Origin: a bacterium | GTDB lineage: Bacteria > Muiribacteriota > Ozemobacteria > Ozemobacterales > Ozemobacteraceae | Direction: 5' to 3' | Assembly (NCBI GenBank): GCA_016192885.1 | Contig: JACPTH010000492.1 | Span: forward strand, 1-7,272 | DNA length: 7,272 nt | In this document: positions 1-7,100 of the stretch, one piece after another | How positions within the stretch are numbered: position 1 is the first letter of the stretch | Layout of the letters: the number at the start of each line of letters is the position of its first letter | Made by a program: the position numbers and the translations under genes | Notes under the pieces: generated by a model | What the model was told of the DNA's origin: nothing | The model's input: the letters and a program-made list of their open reading frames with translations, nothing else | Databases searched by the model: none

Positions 1-100
1 GGTTGCCCTCGCAAGCCCCAGTTTCGGTACTGAAGCCTTTGTAGATTATCACATTCCTAACCCTTTGTCAATAAAAAGAAATTAATTGTTTCACCATAAT

Positions 101-129
101 TTGACTTCATTTATCGTTCAACATATACT
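101..129 (+). promoter_or_regulatory. Sigma-70 type promoter for the pilin/sigma operon
   Basis: A -35 box TTGACT (101-106) and a -10 box TATACT (124-129) are separated by exactly 17 bases. Each box differs from the housekeeping consensus at one position, and the setting is AT-rich. Transcription would begin near 136, giving an untranslated leader of about 160 nt before the ATG at 298. It is the best match to a promoter in the upstream region and points at the three-gene plus-strand operon. Boxes and spacing are seen directly; activity is inferred. Confidence 0.65.
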
Positions 130-194
130 TACTCAACCGAGGTTACGTCCAACTTTTTTAATTTAGTAAGGAATCATACGGTTTATAAAAATTT

Positions 195-220
195 GGAACC
201 AGAAATTACTTAATCCGGTT
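195..220 (+). promoter_or_regulatory. Candidate ECF-type promoter in the leader
   Basis: GGAACC at 195-200 resembles the AAC-containing -35 element common to ECF sigma factors. It is followed after 15 bases by CGGTT at 216-220, which is only loosely like an ECF -10 element. It sits about 80-100 bases upstream of the first start codon of an operon that itself encodes an ECF factor, so autoregulation would make sense. The match is short and could be chance in AT-rich sequence. Confidence 0.2.
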
Positions 221-297
221 ATTTGAAACGATGTAAGACCTAGTTTAACACTAAATGCGAAAACGCCCAAATCCCTCTGAAAATTTAGGTACCCAGA

Positions 298-1632
298 ATG
301 AAATGTAAATTTACAACCCGGAAAACCGGGGTAGTTCTTATTATTGTTATAGGGTGCCTTATTTTTACGATGATTCTTTTTGCATCTCTGGTTAACAGGG
401 TTCGGCATGAAAGCCAACTTACAATGAAAAGTTCACATAACGAACAACTATATCAACTAGCTTCGGCCATAGGGCGAATAGCGATTCGAAAACTCGCTTC
501 CGACATAAAAACCAGAGATGAAAATGTAGCGGAAATTTTCCAAGCGATTTTTAACCCCTCCGGAAAACAGATTAAGAAAAAACCTTTTAAAGAATCCATC
601 GAAAAACTTGATGTGATTTCTGAGCTTAAATCAATGTACAAGCATCAAAAGGGTGATCTGAAGATTGAGGATGTCTCTTTATCGATCGATTTAGACTCAA
701 GTTTTCCCCCCGAGTTTCCCGGGCTTGAACCTGCAAAATTCGAACGCGATGGCTCATTAGACGTAGAGGTAAGGGTTTCCTATGCAGGCTATGAAAGAAA
801 ATTCATTGTTAGAAAACAATTTCTCCTAACCCATCTTTTAGCCCCGCCATTTTACAAGTTTACATTGTTCTCCCATCAAGGCGCTAACCTTTCCCAAAGT
901 GAAGCGAATAGATTGGAAGATGTTACGGACATGGGAAAGGTAAATGACTCAAAGCCCCCTTTAGTTCTTTTCAACCGCCGAATAAAAGATTCCTCTCCGG
1001 ATCAAAAATCCCTTGATTTCTGCAACCCCCAAGTTTTTAACGTTGAAAAAAATTCATTTTCGCGAAATGGATGGGTTTACCTTGGAGGAAATGGGCGTTC
1101 CCCTCCAAATGGAAACCTCACTCTTAATATAGTCCCTGGGGCTGAGAAGCAGGTTTCCCAAAATTTTTTCGGAGAAATTTTTCACTTGTATTATTCTGAT
1201 CTTTCAAATGGATGGTTGGAAGAAACTAACTGGACTGAATGGCTAAAAGAAGGAAACAAATTTCCCTCAGCCTTCATTGGTCCTGAGTATTTCATAATTT
1301 GCGAAGTAAATTATGGTTTTTATACTGCGATGAAGGGCCATAGATTTTTTAAAAGGACATTGAAAAACCTTGCAGCTAATTCTTCCGGTGACGTTTTCGA
1401 TCAAGGATCGGCGCTTCATCTCTTCGGAACCCCCAGCCTTTGCACTCCTACATTAGTTTTTGGAAAAGTTAACCGGCGTTATTATAAAACTCATTCATTT
1501 CTAATTACTGGAAGGGTTTTCCCCTTCGGGTATTACAACGAAGAAGAGTGGTATGGAGTTCCAGATAGAATTGAAAAAGATAATACCGAGAAGAATTACA
1601 AGGGGAAGGAAAGGTTGACATCAATGGAGTAA
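298..1632 (+). CDS. Prepilin-like (PilX/GspK-like) protein, N-terminal part, frameshifted
   Basis: The protein starts with a short basic leader (KCKFTTRKTG) followed by a hydrophobic stretch at about residues 12-32 and then a helical, polar region. This is the pattern of a type III (prepilin peptidase) signal, with likely cleavage after Gly11. Residue +5 of the mature form is Ile rather than the usual Glu, as in GspK and some minor pilins. The remaining residues are not recognised; they look like a secreted, mixed alpha/beta domain with aromatic-rich patches. The ATG at 298 has only a weak AGG about 8 nt upstream. The frame ends at TAA 1630-1632 with a lysine-rich tail (KNYKGKERLTSME) that looks out of frame, because convincing coding sequence resumes in the -1 register across the same bases. 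The product is best read as the first ~436 residues of a protein of about 729. Likely role: exported, inner-membrane-anchored or pilus-incorporated minor pilin. The pilin-like start is well supported; the family of the rest is not. Confidence 0.7.
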   Translation: MKCKFTTRKTGVVLIIVIGCLIFTMILFASLVNRVRHESQLTMKSSHNEQLYQLASAIGRIAIRKLASDIKTRDENVAEIFQAIFNPSGKQIKKKPFKESIEKLDVISELKSMYKHQKGDLKIEDVSLSIDLDSSFPPEFPGLEPAKFERDGSLDVEVRVSYAGYERKFIVRKQFLLTHLLAPPFYKFTLFSHQGANLSQSEANRLEDVTDMGKVNDSKPPLVLFNRRIKDSSPDQKSLDFCNPQVFNVEKNSFSRNGWVYLGGNGRSPPNGNLTLNIVPGAEKQVSQNFFGEIFHLYYSDLSNGWLEETNWTEWLKEGNKFPSAFIGPEYFIICEVNYGFYTAMKGHRFFKRTLKNLAANSSGDVFDQGSALHLFGTPSLCTPTLVFGKVNRRYYKTHSFLITGRVFPFGYYNEEEWYGVPDRIEKDNTEKNYKGKERLTSME

Positions 1633-2486
1633 AGACCAACCTTGGTTCTCTTTTTCCAAGCCCTGTAGATGAACCTTACCTTTCAAGTCTTTTGAACATT
1701 TTGACACGCGACCCTGAAACCGTATGGAATCAAGAGTTTTCAGGGGTTCCATATATTGGAGCTTCGCCGGCAGATCTTCACACTGAATCATATGAATTCA
1801 AAAACGCGGATCAATTTTTGCATTACTCAGGTAGGATAACCTCATTATCCCCACCACGGGATTACCTGTACAAAAAAACCAGTTTTTTTATCGATGATGG
1901 GAGTGATGGAAAAGAGTTGAGCCTCATGGATTTTCCATTTTTTAAGGATAAATTTGTTTCTAAAAGCGACAATAAGAGCTTGTACCTTAATCAAATCGTT
2001 GGATTCAAAAGCGACCTTGTTATCAACAAACCTATCGATGTTGTTAAAGGGGGTATTATTTTCACCGAGGGATCGATAAAAATTAATGCCACGGTAAAAA
2101 ATCCGTATTTAGTTAGGAACTCTTCGACCCCAAATAATCCTGACGAATTTGGGTATTTAACCTTTATCGCCAAAAAAGGGATTTCACTTAATCCACCCCC
2201 TGCAGATTGCCATGTTGACCGCTTACATTCTAAAATGCCGGAGTTCCACGGTTTTTTGGTTTGCGTGAATGGTTCGACCGGAAAAGTTTCCACTTCAGGG
2301 CCGATTCACATTGTGGGGGGGGTTGCTTCGGATAAAATCGACTCTCTCGTGGAAAACGGAGGGTTTATTGAGTGGGGTTTCGACCCTGATGAGCTTGGTC
2401 CTTTTAACAATGATCCAAATGAAATACAAGGCTTTTACGGAATTGCGATGGGACCTCGCGATATCGAAGTAGTCGTATCCGAATGA
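1605..2486 (+). CDS. C-terminal part of the prepilin-like protein, in the -1 frame
   Basis: This reading frame is open from 1584 (after a TAA at 1581-1583) and reads like normal protein from about 1605 (EGKVDINGVKTNLGSLFPSP...), well before the first possible start, a TTG at 1692, which has no ribosome binding site. It is therefore treated as the continuation of the gene starting at 298, joined by a one-base shift in the GGGG at 1602-1605. The region 1990-2340 is rich in short beta-strand repeats, such as VVKGGIIFTEGSIKINATV (about 2043-2099), YLTFIAKKGISL (about 2154-2189) and PIHIVGGVASDKI (about 2301-2339). This resembles the beta-helix-like tails of some long PilX-type proteins, in which strands of the form GG-I-x-x-E-G-x-I-x-I recur. 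An isolated product from TTG 1692 would have 264 residues, no signal peptide and no obvious role. The TGA at 2484-2486 overlaps the ATG of a 16-codon mini-ORF. Whether the break is a true mutation, a sequencing error or recoding is open. Confidence 0.65.
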   Translation, partial: EGKVDINGVKTNLGSLFPSPVDEPYLSSLLNILTRDPETVWNQEFSGVPYIGASPADLHTESYEFKNADQFLHYSGRITSLSPPRDYLYKKTSFFIDDGSDGKELSLMDFPFFKDKFVSKSDNKSLYLNQIVGFKSDLVINKPIDVVKGGIIFTEGSIKINATVKNPYLVRNSSTPNNPDEFGYLTFIAKKGISLNPPPADCHVDRLHSKMPEFHGFLVCVNGSTGKVSTSGPIHIVGGVASDKIDSLVENGGFIEWGFDPDELGPFNNDPNEIQGFYGIAMGPRDIEVVVSE

Positions 2487-2533
2487 AAGGAAAAATAGAA
2501 GAAACTTTTTGCCAAAGCGCCGGTAATACTTGA
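2483..2533 (+). CDS. Possible 16-codon coupling mini-ORF before the sigma gene
   Basis: An ATG at 2483 overlaps the upstream stop as ATGA, and the frame runs 16 codons (MKGKIEETFCQSAGNT) to a TGA at 2531-2533 that overlaps the sigma-factor ATG as TGATG. The sigma gene has no clear Shine-Dalgarno sequence of its own, so ribosomes ending this mini-ORF could re-initiate at 2533. No ribosome binding site is visible before 2483 either, so translation would depend on coupling from the pilin-like gene. The overlaps are seen directly; function is inferred and the peptide itself may be meaningless. Confidence 0.25.
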   Translation: MKGKIEETFCQSAGNT

Positions 2534-3108
2534 TGAATGATGACCAACACGATGATGAATTCATCGTAAAAGAGGTTCTCGCGGGGGAAATTCAGGAATT
2601 TGGAACTTTAGTTAGTAAATATGAGGCGCTTATGTACCGGTATCTTTTGCCCCAACTGCGGGATTTGCAAGAAGTTGAAGATATTTCCCAAGAAACCTTT
2701 TTTCGAGCTTTTCGGTATTTGGGGTCATTTGATCCAAAGAGAAAATTTTCTACCTGGCTGTTAAAAATAGCGCGAAATTTAGTGGTTAATCGTTACCAAA
2801 AAAACTCATTTCGCACCGAAAAAATAGGATATGTCGATGGATTTGTGGAAAACAGTTCAAAAACAGTGTCCTCAAATGATCCTGGGAACCAACTTCAAAC
2901 CAAGGAAGAATTTCGCAATATTTTTTCGGACATGTTGGGACTTTCTGAAGATCTAAGAATCCCATTATTTTTAAGAGTTTTGCAAGAAATGTCCTACGAG
3001 GAGATAGGCGAATCTTTGGATGTTCCGGTACAAACGGTAAAAAATAGGATTTTTAAAGCAAGAAAAATTCTTCGGGAAAAAAGGGATTCCACGGATGGGT
3101 TGCGATAA
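2533..3108 (+). CDS. ECF-type RNA polymerase sigma factor (sigma-70 family)
   Basis: A protein of 191 residues with the two-domain plan of extracytoplasmic-function sigma factors, at the usual length. Region 2 (about residues 22-91) carries the core-binding and -10-recognition motif VEDISQETFFRAF (residues 48-60) and the following FSTWLLKIARN (72-82). A polar linker (about 92-130) leads to region 4 (about 135-183), whose helix-turn-helix MSYEEIGESLDVPVQTVKNR (153-172) reads the -35 element. Region 3 is absent, as expected for this class. It would bind core RNA polymerase and direct it to an alternative promoter set. The ATG at 2533 is chosen over the adjoining TTG at 2530; neither has a strong ribosome binding site, which suggests translational coupling to the gene upstream. 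The 3' end overlaps the start of the anti-sigma gene by 14 bases, the normal arrangement for co-expressed sigma/anti-sigma pairs. The ECF subgroup cannot be named from the sequence alone. Confidence 0.95.
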   Translation: MNDDQHDDEFIVKEVLAGEIQEFGTLVSKYEALMYRYLLPQLRDLQEVEDISQETFFRAFRYLGSFDPKRKFSTWLLKIARNLVVNRYQKNSFRTEKIGYVDGFVENSSKTVSSNDPGNQLQTKEEFRNIFSDMLGLSEDLRIPLFLRVLQEMSYEEIGESLDVPVQTVKNRIFKARKILREKRDSTDGLR

Positions 3109-4099
3109 CGACGAAGTCTTAAACCGTTTTCTCGATGGAGACTTAAGTCAAAGTGAAAGCGAGCTATTTCAGGCACATTTAAAAACGTGCCTGGTTTGTC
3201 AACGATTCCTTTCCGAGTCTACCAGATGCGAAACCCTTGTTAGGAAGATTGTTAATGTTTCACTTCCCCTTGGGCAGCTCAAGGGGCGAGTAATGGAAAG
3301 AATCAATCGGGAATTGCCTCATTTTTTCCCAAATTCTGTTGAAAAAACCGGTGAAAGAAATTTTCTTCAATCATATCCATGGTTTCTTGGGTTCATTGGA
3401 ATTCTTTCCGTAGTTCTTTTTTCCCTTTTTATTTTGCCTGTCCGAAATGGGGGAAAACAGGAAGTTTCTCAAACTTTTTTAGCGGTTTCCTTGGGTAATG
3501 AAGCAAAAATAGGGTCTCAATCTTTTTTAATCGGGAAATCCATTCCTATTGAGGTTTCTACCTTAGTTGAATTTCAAGGGCCCACTCGTATTCAACTTTC
3601 CAAAGTTGCTGAAAATTATGTAACCTGGGATGGCCATGGTTTCTTTTCTCTCGATCAAAACGCCATCCATTGGGAAAAGGGCGAGGGCGAATTCGATTTT
3701 TCCCTTTTTTCCCCTGTCGAACTCCATGTGAAAACAACGGTTTTTAACATTACCGGAACCAAGATAAAAATTTCCGGGAATATTGAAAGCGAAGTTTTAG
3801 TCACTCTTATCCAGGGAAAAGCCTCGTATCGTTCCCCATCCAAAAGCGGTTGGCTTACAGAAATGAAATCAATGACCATTAAGAAGTCAGGTCAAGTTTT
3901 TGAAGATTCCGCCCCCCCCGCAAATACTCCCCTCCCCCACCCTTCTAATGAGGGTTTTGATTTGAGAATAGAGCCAAATCCTGGGTACATCCCGAACGAG
4001 AACTCGCTTCCGCTCAGCGTTGGCGGTTCTTCCACCCCCATTAATCCAGGAAGCCCCTTCGATGAAGATGCGGTTATCACATCCCCTTCGCGGTTGTAA
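3095..4099 (+). CDS. Membrane anti-sigma factor with zinc-finger and FecR-like domain
   Basis: A protein of 334 residues in three parts. The cytoplasmic N-terminus (1-~90) has HLKTCLVC (His28, Cys32, Cys35), the H-x3-C-x2-C core of zinc-binding anti-sigma domains, with Cys3 as a possible fourth ligand. It would clamp the sigma factor encoded just upstream. One membrane helix follows (about 97-115), in the order expected for a protein with its C-terminus outside. The outer region (about 135-268) is beta-rich; its VFNITGTKIKISG (216-228) followed by VTLIQGKASYRS (236-247) matches the FecR pattern of a GT-x-F-like strand pair and a V-x-x-x-x-G-x-x turn. A Pro/Ser/Asn-rich tail of about 60 residues ends the protein and contains an 8-C run at DNA level (3912-3919). 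The ATG at 3095 lies inside the end of the sigma gene and has AAGGGA (3081-3086) 8 nt upstream, a good ribosome binding site. The sigma partner and zinc motif are strong evidence; the FecR assignment is moderate and the sensed signal is unknown. Confidence 0.88.
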   Translation: MGCDNDEVLNRFLDGDLSQSESELFQAHLKTCLVCQRFLSESTRCETLVRKIVNVSLPLGQLKGRVMERINRELPHFFPNSVEKTGERNFLQSYPWFLGFIGILSVVLFSLFILPVRNGGKQEVSQTFLAVSLGNEAKIGSQSFLIGKSIPIEVSTLVEFQGPTRIQLSKVAENYVTWDGHGFFSLDQNAIHWEKGEGEFDFSLFSPVELHVKTTVFNITGTKIKISGNIESEVLVTLIQGKASYRSPSKSGWLTEMKSMTIKKSGQVFEDSAPPANTPLPHPSNEGFDLRIEPNPGYIPNENSLPLSVGGSSTPINPGSPFDEDAVITSPSRL

Positions 4100-4125
4100 A
4101 TCGAGGGCTCTGAAGTAAAAATAGC

Positions 4126-7100
4126 CTATTGGCCCGGTTCCCAGCCGGGAAACCATTCCTTAAGTTCTTCAACGCTAGCCTTATGAGAATGTCTTCCACC
4201 GAAAATGCTCTTAATAAAATTCCGCTTTCCGCGTTTTTTAGCCTTTTCCATAATTTTTTTACTCATCAAACCTGGGTTGTCCCAACTTCCGCTGACGGAA
4301 AGGTCTAGGTAAGGGACGCCGGTGCTTCTATCTTGAAGCACTCTTGTTAGGTTTCCAAGTTTTTTCCCTAGTTTTGTTTTTCGTAGGGGTTGGGGGTTAA
4401 ACATAACTTTGGCGGAAAGTTGTAAATTTTTTGGATCAAATGAGCTGTCGGAAATTTCAATTCGCATGTTAGGCCCTGCGAAAAGCCCGTCCGCCACTCG
4501 CACGCGGCCTCGTTCGGTTATTTCTCCCTCACTCGAAAGATAGAGGTTGATTCTTCCGTCTTTAAACTCCGGTTCATCGAGAAAATCTAACCCGATTTTA
4601 TCAATCGCCTCTTTGTCGAGGGGTATTGAGGGAATAATCAAATCTCGAATGCCTAAATTAAGGATAAGTTCTTTTGAGACCTGTGAAGTTTGCTCTCCTT
4701 TAAAAGTTCCTGAAAGAACACCTTTCAGTGCTGATTTTCCGCTTGAACTCATGGAGCCGAAATCAATTCCATCAATTTTACCGGAAAGATCGAATGATTT
4801 TGGTTTTCCGCCGGAAATTAAGCCCTCGGCATTCTTAATCTCCAAAAACCCATTTAACAAGCCAAGGGACAACTCGGGAAGAAGGGTTTTTCCTGAGAAT
4901 GGATCGTATGAAAAAACGACATGACTTTTCCCAATCGGAACCAGATAGGAGTTTTTATCGCTAATGAATTGCACTTCCATTGGGGAACCATCAATGCTTA
5001 GAGCCACAACGGGTTTAACAAAAGTACCGCTGAGATTTAATTTTCCGGAAAAACTTCCCTCTTTTGGGAATGAAAGAGACGGAAGATTCAATCCCGACAA
5101 TAAATCCAAAAGGTCGGCGGGATAGACCGATTCAGCAGACCCCTCAAGGTAAATTCCACCATAGTTTTGAGGGTCAATGAATTCTCCTTTTGAGATTTTT
5201 AAACCAGCCCTTCCAAATTTCGCAGAAAACCCTGAAAGTTCAACAATAGGCTCGGGGCGCTTATGCTTATTAGAAAAAATTAACTTCCCTGAAATATTCT
5301 TCAAACTTTGGGAAATTTTAGAGTATCGAAGGCCGCCGTTTTGAAAGGTAATTTCACCTTCTCCAAGATATCTATTCCGAGATCCTGAAAGTGAAAGATG
5401 TCCGGACAAATTGCCGGTCACATCCTCGATTCTTCCTGATTGCTCTGGAAAAACAACCCCTGCTGACAGAATCTTTTGAAGTTCCTGCCCTGAGAGCGAG
5501 TTAATTTCAAGCCCTAACTTATCTAAAACCGGAACCTGAACCATGCCATTTCCTTCAATGTGGCCATTTCCGGAGATTTTGAATGGAGCTTTAAGAATTT
5601 CCCCCCGCCCATCCTTAACATTGATTTCTACGCGCCCCGCCTTTGAACGTTCTAATTCTAACCGCCCCGCCAGGTTGTTTAGGTCAATTTGCGTTATTCG
5701 TCCGGATTTAGGATTTTTAATTGGAATAATTAAATCGAGTTGATCGAATTCAAGGAACCCCGACCCTTTCAGTGCTTTCATTGGGCCGGATGCCAGCCAT
5801 TCAGATTCTTTTCTTCCGCTTACCTTGAACGGAAGATTAAATTTCGCGATCCTTGCAATTTGCGTGGCTAAGGTTTCGATTTTTTGGCTTTGTGAGCGTA
5901 AAACCAGGGAATTAAAAAAGTTTTGTTTTGGAGAATATTGCCCTTTTGCCGAAACATTTGTGTCAAAAACGCTTGTGGAAGTTTCAAAGAAAATTAAGTT
6001 ATCCTTTTCGCCCTTTGGTTTTAAGAAAGCAAAATTCCCGTCAAATTTATTCAGCCCAAAACCGACTCCACGGACGTTTAAGATTGCATTTTTTGTCGCC
6101 ACCCTTCCTTGGTACTCCCCATTTTTGCCGGTTGAAAGGGTTATTGAAAAGGGCAATGATCCGGCGGCATTAAGTGCCGAAATTTCCATTTTTGGAGACG
6201 AAAGGGTTCCGGATAAAACAGGTCTATTTAGCGGGCCTGCTCCGTCTAATGAAAGTTGGAAAGAGCCGTTGACATTAAAGGGAACTTGTTTGTAAAACTT
6301 TTCAAATTCAGGATGTTCGCGAAGCGCTTGAATCAAAGTATTAAAATCTGACCCGCGGAAATCAGCCCGCAAGGTTTTTATTTGCTTCTTTCCAAGGTCA
6401 AGGGAAGTTTGGGCTTTTAGAGGGAAGTCAAACAATCGGAAAGCCAACAAAACATCTAAATCGACAGGTTTAAAATGAGTTTGGTCTAATGGGCTTGAAG
6501 TACTTGCAATCATTGTTAAGTCATCAATCCACCAAGACTTTCTTACTCCCTTCAGGCGGGCCTTTTGCGCGAAAATATTTAAAACTTGAGCGTTGGAACC
6601 GCTGGAAAATCGACCGGAAAAGCGATTACTCCCCTCAAGAGAAATGTTCACGAATTTAGGCATTGAAGCGACTGGAATAAAAGATAAAATTTGCTCAGGC
6701 GTTAGTACAAATGCCTTTTTCTCAACTAAACAACCTTCCAATTGTAGATCGTATGACTTAATTGTCAGGGTCGCCGGGTTGGTTTCAACGTTTCCGCTCA
6801 CTCCAAACTTTAATGAATCATAAAGAGCTGAAACGCTTGCTATGTGAATTGAGTTTCCCACCAGATCGATAACTCCGCCAAGAGTTAACCGATTCTTTGA
6901 ATTCAACCGGGAAACGATAGTTGTTCCATCAAGAAAAATAGTTGCAGTCGCGGTGTCTAGATTTCCTGGCGTGGAAAATCGCCCCTCCAAGCGCAGAGGC
7001 CCAAGAACATCGATCTTTGAGGTAAAACTAGCGAAACGAGGCGCAACGGAAGGGGGAAGAAATCTGATTGGAAAAAATTCAGTTATCGAATGCCCCTTAG

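Larger units (their letters stand above)
1..297. other. Leader/intergenic region with possible edge gene fragment
   Basis: This stretch upstream of the first clear gene is strongly AT-rich from about position 40 onward. Bases 1-40 are richer in G and C and may be coding. On the plus strand, frame 2 is open from the left edge to a TAA at 83-85 and would give a C-terminal tail of 27 residues (VALASPSFGTEAF...). On the minus strand a GTG at 52-50, with AAAGGG about 8 nt upstream of it, would start a protein reading (M)IIYKGFSTETG to the edge. Both use the same codon register, so only one is likely to be real and the sequence here cannot decide. The rest (about 86-297) holds promoter-like elements and no convincing gene or structured RNA. 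A six-T run at 154-159 follows only a weak five-pair stem and is not called a terminator. Confidence 0.4.

Noticed and set aside
1..40. Possible riboswitch or structured RNA at the left edge (GGTTGCC, CAGT/ACTG hairpin)
   Set aside because: Only short stems and no conserved core of a known riboswitch class; protein-coding readings explain the base composition as well.
140..159. AGGTT/AACTT stem followed by T-run, as an attenuator in the leader
   Set aside because: Five pairs including a G-T wobble, and part of the T-run is used in the stem; not convincing.
1571..1580. A-run (GAAAAAGA) as a programmed -1 frameshift site
   Set aside because: A shift here would read into the frame-3 TAA at 1581-1583, so it cannot join the two frames.
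1692..2486. Independent gene starting at TTG 1692
   Set aside because: No ribosome binding site, and protein-like sequence in the same frame continues upstream to about 1605, so it is a continuation of the gene from 298.
4113..4130. Minus-strand AATAGGCTATT followed by five T as a terminator of the AsmA-like gene
   Set aside because: The stem is only four or five AT-rich pairs with almost no loop; too weak to call.
4133..4149. GC-rich inverted repeat CCCGG/CCGGG (also GGTTCCC/GGGAAACC) near the convergent stop codons, as a terminator
   Set aside because: No T-run follows it on either strand, and it lies within the last codons of the AsmA-like gene, where FPGWEP coding explains the bases.
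5825..6295. Plus-strand open frame of 156 codons opposite the AsmA-like gene
   Set aside because: It is antisense to a long well-supported coding frame, has no ribosome binding site seen, and its protein has no recognisable pattern.
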